A program made the translations under genes and the position numbers. The notes below the pieces were generated by a model that was not told the origin of the DNA, did no database searches, and saw only the letters and a program-made list of their open reading frames with translations. Positions 55,386 through 64,000 of a stretch of 64,000 nucleotides of DNA are shown in pieces; the first letter of the stretch is position 1; each line of letters begins with the position of its first letter. Source of the DNA: Sceloporus undulatus (Eukaryota; Chordata; Lepidosauria; Squamata; Phrynosomatidae); assembly GCF_019175285.1 (NCBI RefSeq), contig NC_056527.1, positions 112,038,799 through 112,102,798 on the forward strand, read 5' to 3'.

Positions 55386-58300
55386 GTAAGTAGTGAGCTT
55401 TTCATATCATACATTTGTAATGAATGCTTTTTTCAATCAGACGGTTAATGCACAGTCGTGACAATGTAAATGAGTCTGGACAAAAATTATTAATAAATTA
55501 GACTTGATTCAGCTTAACGCCCATTGATTTCAATATTAACCAAATTCTGATATCTTAGTATGTATCCTCCTCTTCCTAATTAGTTTTCTTACCACTCACC
55601 GACCCCCCCCCTTTTTTTTTTGTCCTTTGCTTTTCATTTAACTTTTTCCCATTCTCATTTTCCTCTTCAGTAAACTAAATATTTATTGAAGGATGAGTTA
55701 GTTTGGATATCCCAAGTCAGTTTCTATGAACAGTGCTTGTCATTGTTTCAGAATCTCTGATTATACTCCAAGTACATCATAATATTTCTTTACTATACCT
55801 ATAAGTAAGGAGGGTTCACATGCTCTTTTGCTTCTGTGTAAAGTTTTTTTTCGGTTGGAGGGAGGACTTTGAAAAAAATGTTATCACTTATGTTAAGTTG
55901 GGTGATATTTGCAGTATTGAGTTGCAACATACAATACATCCAAGGCTAAATAGAGTCTAGTTATTCATTGTGGGGAAGGGGTGTTGGTGTTATAAGTACA
56001 TATATAATGTGTAAGTACATATATAAATGTTTACCTTTACATATGTAATAAAAATGTGAATTAGGGATTTCTGTTCAGAAGAATTCAGTCTGCTCTAATG
56101 TAACCTATTATAAGATCTATCATAATTATTTTGTTTGCAATTAATGTGTTTGGTTTGGTTTTCACTAGGATACGTTATCCTTATATTGGGTCAAGGTATA
56201 CTTTAACCTGAGGATTGATCTGACTCTGATAGAGCTGCATATACAATTTGTACTCTGTGTGTATTTGTATGTGTGTACTGGTGGAGAGAATGAGAAGGAG
56301 GAGGGACACACACACACACACACGCACACTCAAGTCTTGCTCATCCATAGTTCTGAAATCTAAAATGTTCCAAAAATGAAAGTTTTTCATACAGTGAGTG
56401 TTGCATGTAATTGAATGAGAAGAAATGGTCTGCTCTGAAAAAAATAAACCATTGCATAGCATGGAAGATAAACATTTACATTGTAAATATTGCTCCTTAC
56501 AGAGTAATAACACAACTGTATCAGTACATCATGGCCTTGGCGTTTGCTGTAAAGGAGACCAATGAAAACCAGCAGCTCTTGCCCAATGTTACCCTCGGTT
56601 TCCACATCTATAACAACCAATTCATTGAAAATGGGGTCTATCTTGCTGCAATGGAACTTTTGTCTAGACGGCACAAAGTCACTGCCAATTACAAATGTGA
56701 TGCTGAGAACCTTCCACTAGCAGTGATTGCAGGTCCTAACACTGACTATCGTCTTCCCATGGCAACTATCCTATCTATATATAAGATAACACAAGTAAGA
56801 TATGTTTACAAAAGATGAGGGTATAACAAGCCATTAAGACATGAACTATAATCTGTGATGTTGTAGTTCACAATGGGAAATGTCTCTAGTTAAATAAAAC
56901 GTACTTGAATGGCCAGGTTTGGTCTAGTATGTGCTACAGACACATTACATTGCTCAATACAGGAGGTTGCTTTCCCCCCTCACTTCAGATTTTAGAAATC
57001 CCATATATAACAAGTGAGTAATGCCAAAAGACCCTAAAAATCTCAGATCCTGCCTCATCATGGAAGCTAAGCAGGGTCAGCCGTGGTGAGTACTTGGATG
57101 GGAGACTGCCAAGAAATATCAGGTGAGGTAGGCTATACTTCAGAAAAAGGAACAACCACCTCTGAGTATTTCTTGCCTAAAAATCACCTACTTCTGGAGT
57201 CATCATAAGTTGAAAGGCAACTCAGAAGCACACATGCATGCATGCATGCTCATCCATGCACACTGATGCGCACATGCACGCACACACACACAGATTGTAT
57301 GTATTAGAATTCAAAGACATAGCTCTGTTAATCTGGAGAATCAGTGTGGAAAGGGACCTTGTAGCACCTTTCAGAATAACTGAAAGAAAGAAGTTGGTAG
57401 CATGAGGTTTTGTAAGCATCAGTCTACTTCCCCAGGTGCATGCTGTAAGCCTTTGGAAATCTGATAGCTTGATTTTGTTCAATGAGTCTCAAATGGCTTA
57501 GGTTTGGGATATCTGAAGAACTGTTTTCAGAATTTGGCTGGCAACAACTACATGTTAAGTTTATATTTTAACCTTTAACAGTTATGTTGTTTGTTGTGAT
57601 CTTGTTTTTATACTTGTCAAAGACCGAATAAATTTTATTACATTACAACTACATGCATAAAGGCCCCATATGTGTGCAGATCTTTTTTTAGTGCTGTGGC
57701 TTTTAATATCCCTGTCCTTCCATTACAACACCACTCACCCCCAACTTACTTTAAGCTCTGAAACCATCTCACGTTGGCAGTCTGTGTTTTATGATGAGCC
57801 GTCGGGATTTGAGAAGCATCTGGTAATCCTCCTCCCCAATAGCCAGATGCACAATGATTACAAAAGTGCAGAGACCCACTAGAGAAACCCTGTGGATTCG
57901 GATGTCTGAAACCATCACTGTGTGTCTGGGGTCTTCATGAATCAGAAACAACTTGAAGGCACACAACAACAACAACAACAGCAACAGGGTGATGCTTCTG
58001 CAATCCTGTCTGCTTGCCATGAAGCACAGAATGGCTGTTCAAGGTGGCTTCAGGGATTTAAGGTAAATCAAATATGTTATAGAATGTTGAATTGCTTTTG
58101 AACGTAAATTCTATATCTATTTTATTGGTGTTTTTGAATGTTTTTAAAATCTGTGCTGCATTTACCATTTCTCAAAACTACCTTGAGATCCAATATTGAG
58201 AAATAGGTAGGGTATAAATGAATGAAATAATCTTAACTTTAATGTTAATGTTAATACAAATTCATGTGAAATTTGGAATCAGATCCTTTGTGGTTCATTC

Positions 58301-61300
58301 ATGCAAAATATGGAAAGAACATGTTATTGATTCTTCTTGAAAGACAAATAATTCCTGGCTTGTATTTGTAGTTGTTATATGTGATGACACTTTTTCATGT
58401 TTGGGTGGTGGATTCTACAAAAGAATTCAGATACATAAACTGAAGGGAGGGATATCATCCTTGAGAGAATTTCTTAAAACAATCACACTTTTGGTATGTT
58501 ACAATGGTGTTTCTAGGAAAGATAACAGGTATGAGTTACACAAATTCTTTGGTGATGTTAAGTAGGAGTTAGGCATTCATATGTAATGGATACACTGTAA
58601 TACTTAGGATTACTGTAACTAGTTTTAACTAATTCATTACTTTTGGTATTCAGTATTTCCACAAAGGGTAAATATTATCCATTGAATAGCATTTCTCACA
58701 CCAGCATTTGTGTATGCATATCGGTATCTATCTGTGTGTGTTGACATAGAGGCTTTTTTGTTTTTTGAAACAAAAATATAAAGCTATTGTGGCCTGGAAA
58801 CCTACAAAGTATAGGCATGATTTCGTATCTGTCTCTTTGACTTGTACATCCTGTTTTACCCACTGAATTCAACACAAAAGCTAATTTCAAAAACCAGTTT
58901 TAAAAACTTGTAGCTGTATTCATACAACTTTGATAGTCCACCAGAAGTGCAACAGAGATGGGACCAATCTAATTCCCTTTGAGTGATATAATACAGATAA
59001 GTTCTTTCCAACCAAACTACTTCAGGGGGTAAAATAATAATAATAATAAAGTTTTTATTTATATCCCGCACCTTCCTTCGATCAGGGCGGCTTACAGTAT
59101 AAAATTTAAAACAACAATACATACAATAAAATCCAAAATACATCACATATAAACAATAATAAAAAACACAGGCTAAAAGCCCCAAAGCCCTTCCTCTTGG
59201 CCACGAAAGAGGAGGGAGGCCCACAGGATTTTTAATCGGGGAATGCCTGTTGGAACAGGAAGGTCTTCAAATCCTTCCTGAATTGGGCCAGGGTGGTAGT
59301 CGAGCGGAGCTCAGTGGGCAGCGTATTCCAAAGGGCTGGGGCAGCAGTGGAAAATGTCCTCCTTGTGGTGGAGGACAATCTAGCCCCAGGCACCTTCAGT
59401 AGCTGCTGCCCAGATGTCCTGAGGGTGCGAGGCGGAATGTACGGGGAGAGGCGATCCTTTAGGTAACCTGGACCCAAGCCATTTAGGGCTTTATAGGTAA
59501 TAACCAACGCCTTATATTGGGCCCGGAAGCGGATAGGCAACCAATGGAGATCTTTCAATGCCGGTGTTATATGGCTGGTCCTGGGAGTAGAGTACATTGC
59601 AGAAATCCAATCTCGAGGTTACCAGAGCATGTACAACAGTTTCTAGGTCCCTCTGCGCCAGGTATGGGCGCAGCTGGCGAATAAGCCGAAGCTGATAACA
59701 GGTCCTCTTGACCGTCGCGTTCACCTGAGCAGTCAGGTGTAGCGACGAGTCAAGAAGCACCCCCAGACTGCGCACGGAGTCCTTCACAGGGAGCGTGACC
59801 CCGTTCAGGACAGGTGGAACCACCGCCATTCCTGGATCAGGGGAACCTATAACTAGTACCTCCGTTTTCTCTGGATTCAATTTGAGTCGGTTTTCCCTCA
59901 TCCAGCCCATTACTGACTCTAGACAGGCCACGAGAGGAGAGACCCCATCCCCAGTCACTGCATCAGTCGGAGACATAGAGAAAATGATTTGGGTGTCATC
60001 AGCGTACTGATAACCTATATGGGTAGGCCATATAGCATGCCATTCGTGAAGATTTCAGATTCTGGACAAGCTGATGCAAGAGGAAACATTCAGATATCTT
60101 GGCTGCAAGATGGTTTAAATATTAGATGACCTTCCACCTACCATCCAAGTCCACAGACCTGTACTAAATGTGCTACCTGTACTATGGGCATTTCCTGTGG
60201 GCTCCATCTCTCATTATCTTTGCTACTTCTTGGTGGGATGTGAAGTCCAACAACATCTGGAGGGCGAGATGTTCCTCACCATAATATAAAGTCAATTTGC
60301 TAATATGTTTTAACAAATGTACAATAAGAATTCCTTTGCATTAACAAAGATAAAAACAATATTCCATCATCCTAATACATTAGCCCTCAGTATCTACTGG
60401 TTCCAGGACCACCTGTAGATAACAAAATCTATGGCTATTCAAGTCCCATTAAATACAATGGCTCAGTAAATTGGGATCCTCTTTATTTGTTTTTTATTTC
60501 CTATTTAGCTTATCTTTGGATCTTTGCTTGTGGTGAATAATCATTCCCAAAGGCTTTTCTTCCATAATATGTTCCCAAACAGGGATTATGAGTATGAGGG
60601 GATTCTTCAGTTACTCTTGCATTTCAGCTGGATATGGATTGGAGTGGTTTCTCTGGATGATGAGACTGGAGAGAGATTTCTACAAAATGTTCTTCCCATG
60701 TTTACTCAGAAAGGCATTTGTATTAACTTTATCGCAAGATTACCCCACTTTTCTGGTGAAATCAATGAGTTGATGAAAGAAACTAGTGAAACATTCCAGG
60801 TTGTTATGGGAAGTACTGCCAATGTGTTGGTTATACATGGTGAACTTCATACTATTCTGGCAATAAGGATGCTGCAAAGCATTGCAGACGAAGGGGATGA
60901 ACTACTGCAAACCACCACAAAAATGTGGATTATGACAGCCCCAATGGAGTTCACATCACTTTCCTTACAAAGAAACTGGGGGATAGATTTCCTTCATGGG
61001 GCTATATCCTTTGCAATTCATTCAAAGGACCCTTTGGGATTCAAAAGCTTTCTTCAGACAAGAAACCCGGTCACAGAAAAAGAAGACAAGTTTCTGGGGG
61101 CTTTCTGGGAAGAGGCATTTAACTGTATTTTGCCTGATCCTTCATTAGACATGAAATATGGGATATTCTGCACTGGGAAGGAAAAGCTAGAGACTCTTCC
61201 TGTGTCTGTTTTTGAAATGACAGTGACCGGGCATAGCTATACCATCTACAATGCTGTCTATGCAGTGGCACATGCTTTGCAGGCCATGTATTCATCCAAA

Positions 61301-61363
61301 TCGAAACACAGAGCAGTGGTGGATGGTGCAAGATGGGAGCATTGGAATAAACACCCATGGCAG
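55165..61363 (+). CDS. V2R-5: vomeronasal type-2 receptor, exons 1-3 (3' part beyond the right edge)
   Basis: Exons 55165-55385, 56503-56794 and 60509-61363 give 456 open codons. Exon 1 has the leader MVMVFLVLVLVLQSQIIG and CSIKEPFAIQHQYYQSGEV; exon 2 VITQLYQYIMALAFAVKETN; exon 3 LIFGSLLVVNNHSQ, WIMTAPMEFTSLSLQR and GHSYTIYNAVYAVAHALQAM. It is the most diverged copy: AMAPMEFTS-type Pro replaces Gln, and exon 2 ends CAA before the GTAAGA donor. Start choice: ATG at 55165 or 55171 lies within one codon of the cluster's 218-bp rule; earlier ATGs at 55117/55123 would put charged residues before the leader. Exons 4-6 must lie beyond 64000, so whether the gene is intact is open. Confidence 0.88.
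55386..56502. other. V2R-5 intron 1
   Basis: Contains (CA)n at about 56308-56330 and, at about 56335-56400, a scrap resembling the Tigger-like repeat at 42208. Otherwise unassigned. Confidence 0.4.
56503..56794 (+). CDS. V2R-5 exon 2
   Basis: 292 bp in the correct phases, ending SIYKITQ. Confidence 0.88.
57035..57250 (+). mobile_element. 5S-headed SINE, plus strand
   Basis: GGAAGCTAAGCAGGGTC is the 5S rRNA box A region and GTACTTGGATGGGAGAC the box C region, at the correct spacing. The body CACCTCTGAGTATTTCTTGC and tail CATAAGTTGAAAGGCAAC match the tRNA-type SINEs' 3' half. A CATG-rich microsatellite follows. Confidence 0.85.
57302..57445 (+). mobile_element. Old interspersed repeat (same family as 34402)
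   Basis: TTCAAAGACATAGCTCTGTT, TTGTAGCACCTTTCAGAATA, GTTGGTAGCATGAGGTTTTG and CAGTCTACTTCCCCAGGTGC. Best copy of this family in the window. Confidence 0.55.
57900..57985 (+). mobile_element. SINE 3' tail fragment
   Basis: CATGAATCAGAAACAACTTG, AAGGCACACAACAACAAC; the head is lost. Confidence 0.7.
58080..58228 (+). mobile_element. LINE 3' end fragment
   Basis: CTACCTTGAGATCCAATATT and GGTAGGGTATAAATGAATG are a decayed L2-like 3' terminus. Confidence 0.5.
58229..59033. other. V2R-5 intron 2, part
   Basis: AT-rich, nothing recognised. Confidence 0.4.
59034..60012 (-). mobile_element. L2-like LINE, 5'-truncated, youngest copy
   Basis: Minus strand. Codes for YADDTQIIFSMSPTDAV (truncated just before the catalytic motif), RLKLNPEKTEVLVIGSPDPG, RSLGVLLDSSLHLTAQVNA, ETVVHALVTSRLDFCNV, HWLPIRFRAQYKALVITY and ALWNTLPTELRSTTTLAQF. 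Only one frame break (near 59590). The 3' end has GCCGCCCTGATCG and a (TTA)n tail. Low decay suggests recent activity of the family. Confidence 0.88.
60013..60382. other. V2R-5 intron 2, right part
   Basis: No exon or named repeat before the Tigger-like scrap. Confidence 0.35.
60383..60470 (+). mobile_element. Tigger-like MITE fragment
   Basis: CCCTCAGTATCTACTGGTTC, CAGGACCACCTGTAGATAAC and AAGTCCCATTAAATACAATG. Confidence 0.6.
60509..61363 (+). CDS. V2R-5 exon 3
   Basis: 855 bp, open, CTATTTAG acceptor and GTAATC donor after HPWQ. Confidence 0.92.
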
Positions 61364-61435
61364 GTAATCTGACCAATGCAGAAGAGTTCACTGCATGTAC
61401 AGTTACAACAATCAGGCCTTTACTATATCAAGAGG

Positions 61436-61646
61436 TGTCTGGGCTGCCTCTGCACTGCAGAAACAATGCAGTTAGACACTATATTAATTCCCATTGCTGC
61501 ATGCTATAGAATCTTGGGATTTATAGTCTGGTGGGGTGCCAGAGCTATCTCACAAAACTACAAATCCCAGAATTCCCTAGTATTCAGCCATGGTTGTTAA
61601 AGCAGTGTCAAGCTGCATTCATTCTGAAGAGCAGATGCAACCTATG
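61436..61646. mobile_element. Palindromic MITE, family A (copy 6)
   Basis: GGGCTGCCTCTGCACTGCAG and AATGCAGTTAGACAC on the left, GTGTCAAGCTGCATTC and GAGCAGATGCAACC on the right. Confidence 0.78.
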
Positions 61647-62128
61647 TGAAAGCTAGAATATGGGCCTCTAACTGATAGACTGCCTGCTATTTCTTCCACT
61701 TTACAACCATTTGAAAGTGCTCCGCTTGCATTAGGGTCAATGCAGACTTGATTCTTTTGATCATTTCCAATTATGGTGGTTTTGTTTTCAGCATATATTT
61801 AAATAGACAGGTTTTGATGAACGATAACACGTAGCTGTTTTGCATTCAACATATGTTTAACTATAACACAGATCAAATCAGTAACGCTCTAGGAACTAAC
61901 ACTCAATACACTGTTCATAAAAATTTTAAAAGATGAGAAGGCAGTTGGAGATGTACATCTACATAAGTTTACTATGGGAGATAGAATAGAGCATGTTCAA
62001 AACATCTTGATCCCCATTGGGACACCAGTTAGGGAATGCCAATATATACTGGTAAAACCTGATGTATATCAGGACACTGGCTAGGGGATACCAACATACA
62101 TCAGTTGAGCCCATGGCCATTAAGATAC

Positions 62129-62132
<4 letters not shown>
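61647..62132. other. V2R-5 intron 3, part
   Basis: Contains a short direct repeat (TACTGGTAAAACCTGATGTA region, 61980-62110, with ATATATACTGG / ACATACATCAG words). No exon. Confidence 0.35.

Positions 62133-62181
<49 letters not shown>
62133..62181. repeat. (ATT)n microsatellite ending in a gap
   Basis: About 49 bases of ATT units, directly followed by N. Confidence 0.9.
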
Positions 62182-62191
62182 NNNNNNNNNN
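62182..62191. other. Assembly gap (10 N)
   Basis: N run at the end of the ATT tract; its true length is unknown. Confidence 0.99.
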
Positions 62192-62451
62192 AACTTTATT
62201 TCTAAAGCGCTGTAATTATACTCTTCTCAATTTCCAATTACAGGTCTTTATTGAAAGGAGTTCTTTGGACTTTGTCACGTGAGGCTAAAAGGCATAATTT
62301 TAACAAGACAAAAGCATTTTTGGCTGATACTTGTCATACAACATTGTGTCCATCTTGCTGGTGCCTTGCATTCCATTACTCTAGTACACTTTTCATTGAT
62401 GGACAAAACATCTCAACAGGCTTTCAATCTTGCCTATTTCTGCTTTTATGC

Positions 62452-63768
62452 AGTAGAATCATAGAATCATACAGTCATACAATCATACAGTCATAGAATT
62501 GTAGAGTTGGAAGAGACCGCAACGGCCATCCAGTCTAACCCCCTGCCATGCAGGAAATTACAATCAAAGCAACCCTGACAGATGGCCATCCAGCCTCTGT
62601 TTGAAGACCTGTAAGGAAGGAGACTCCACTATTCCCCATTGAGGGAGTGTGTTCCACTGTCGAACAGCCCTTACTGTCAGGAAGCTCCTCCTAATGTTGA
62701 GGTGGAATATCTTTTCCTGGAGCTTGCATCCATTGTTCCGGGTCCTGATCTCTGGAGCAGCAGAAAACAAGCTTGCTCCCTCCTCAACATGACATCCCTT
62801 CAAATATTTAAATAGGGCTATCATATCACCTCTTAACCTTCTCTTCTCCAGGCTAAACATGCCTAACTCCCTAAGTCTTTCCTCATAGGGCATGGTTTCC
62901 AGACCTTTCACCATTTTAGTCACCCTCCTTTGGACACGCTCCAGTTTCTCAATGTCCTTTTTGAATTGTGGTGCCCAGAACTGGACACAGTATTCCAGGT
63001 GGGGCCTGACCAAGCCAGAATAGAGTGGCACTATTACTTCCCTTGATCTAGACACTCTACTTCTATTGATGCAGCCTAAAATCGCAATGGCCTTTTTAGC
63101 TGCCGCATCACACTGTTCACTCATGTTCAACTTATGGTCTACTTGGACTCCTAGATCCCTTTCACACATAGTTTCATTCAGCCAGGTGTCCCCCATCCTA
63201 TATCTGTGCATTTCATTTTTTTCATCCTAAGTGCAGTACCTTATATTTCTCCATGTTGAATTTCATTTTGTTAGCTTTGGCCCACTTTTCTAGTCTGTTC
63301 AAGTCATTTTGAATCTTGATCCTGTCCTCTGGGGTATTAGCTATTCCTCCTAATTTGGTGTCATCTGCAAATTTGATAAGTATTCCCCCAATTTTGTCCT
63401 CCAAGTAATTGATAAATATGTTGAATAGCATTGGCCCCAGGACAGAGCCCTGTGGGACTCCACTGGTTACTTCTCTCCAGCATGAAAGGGAGCCATTGTT
63501 GAGCCCTCTTTGGCTTCACCCAGTCAACCAATTACAAATCCATGTAACAGTTGCCTTGTCTAGCCCAAATTTTACAAGCTTATTTGCAAGAATATCATGG
63601 GGAACCTTGTCAAAGGCCTTACTGAAATCAAGATATACTATATCCACAGCATTCTCTTTGTCTAACAAGCTGGTAATTTTATCAAAAAAAGAGATCAGGT
63701 TTGTCTGGCATGACTTCTTTCTCTGAATCCTGTGTTGACTTTTTGTGATTATGGCATTGCCTTCTAGA
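62452..63768 (-). mobile_element. CR1 LINE, 5'-truncated, best-preserved CR1 here
   Basis: Minus strand. It codes for VYLDFSKAFDKVPHDIL (catalytic A), MLFNIFINYLEDKIGG, LIKFADDTKLGGI (catalytic C), MKFNMEKYKVLHLG, ERDLGVQVDHKLNMSEQCDA, VIVPLYSGLVRPHLEYCVQF and [20 protein letters not shown], with frame breaks near 63216 and 63480. The 3' end is the CR1-type repeat of CATAGAATCATACAGT units at about 62455-62505. Confidence 0.92.
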
Positions 63769-64000
63769 TGTGGATGCAACAGTCAGGAGCACTTGTTATC
63801 AGCTTCGGCTGATATGCCATCTGCACCCCTTCCTGGAGCAAGGAGACCTTGAAACAGTTGTACATGCGCTGGTCACCTCTCGATTGGGCTTCTATACTGT
63901 GCTCTACATGGGGCTACCCTTGTGCCAAGTTCAGAAACTTCAACTTGTACAAAATATGGCAGCCAGGTTAATTACGGGTACTCATCGTAACAATCACATA
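63769..64000 (+). mobile_element. L2-like LINE, plus strand, runs off the window
   Basis: Codes for NSQEHLLSAS-type decayed sequence, then recognisable GDLETVVHALVTSRLGF and GLPLCQVQKLQLVQNMAARL. It begins abruptly at the CR1 end, so CR1 may have inserted into it or the two simply abut. Confidence 0.8.

Noticed and set aside
33941-57250. Genuine 5S rRNA genes at 33950, 45590 and 57040
   Set aside because: The 5S-like part is partial, diverged and joined to a SINE body and tail, so these are SINEs.
1-64000. CRISPR arrays, bacterial operons or ribosome binding sites
   Set aside because: The window is vertebrate; spaced identical short repeats were not seen and the short tandem repeats are microsatellites.

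Overview
The window is vertebrate nuclear DNA, most likely from a squamate reptile and plausibly an iguanian lizard. The evidence is a tandem cluster of vomeronasal type-2 receptor (V2R) genes, CR1 and L2-like LINEs, tRNA-derived SINEs ending in (ACA)n, SINEs with a 5S rRNA-type head, and many palindromic DNA transposons. The reptile call rests on repeat type and V2R content. No database search was possible.

Genes. There are five V2R loci (class C G-protein-coupled receptors of the vomeronasal organ), each with the same six-exon plan: exon 1 signal peptide, exons 2-4 Venus-flytrap ligand-binding domain, exon 5 cysteine-rich domain, exon 6 seven-helix domain. V2R-1 (minus strand, 1-4722) has exons 1-3 here and runs off the left edge. 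V2R-2 (plus, 11134-18086) is complete and open, about 878 aa. V2R-3 (plus, 29384-39368) has all six exons but is a pseudogene, with reading-frame damage in exons 2 and 6. V2R-4 (plus, 41783-51210) is complete and open, about 882 aa. V2R-5 (plus, 55165-61363) has exons 1-3 and runs off the right edge. V2R-1 and V2R-2 are head to head; V2R-2 to V2R-5 are head to tail. Exon lengths 292, 855, 228 and 127 are the same in every intact copy, which supports the splice sites chosen here. In known vertebrates such receptors sit on the dendrites of vomeronasal neurons and detect peptide or protein pheromones and prey cues.

Between and inside the genes nearly everything recognisable is transposable-element debris: CR1 fragments (7.8-8.8, 30.6/31.4, 31.8, 40.8, 48.1, 62.5-63.8 kb), L2-like LINE copies (13.4, 26.2-28.8, 52.6-53.5, 59.0-60.0, 63.8-64.0 kb), a 5'-truncated LINE with an approximately 41-bp target-site duplication (5.5-6.9 kb), SINEs, Tigger/mariner-like MITEs, and at least ten foldback (long inverted repeat) elements, several CpG-rich and nested in older repeats. 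I saw no tRNA or rRNA gene, no CRISPR array, and no retrovirus or LTR element I could support.

Assembly notes. There are three runs of N (23470-23494, 45640-45649, 62182-62191). About 2 kb left of the first gap (21132-23156) is repeated right after it (23495-25492), with scattered one-base indels. This looks like a false duplication from gap filling rather than biology.
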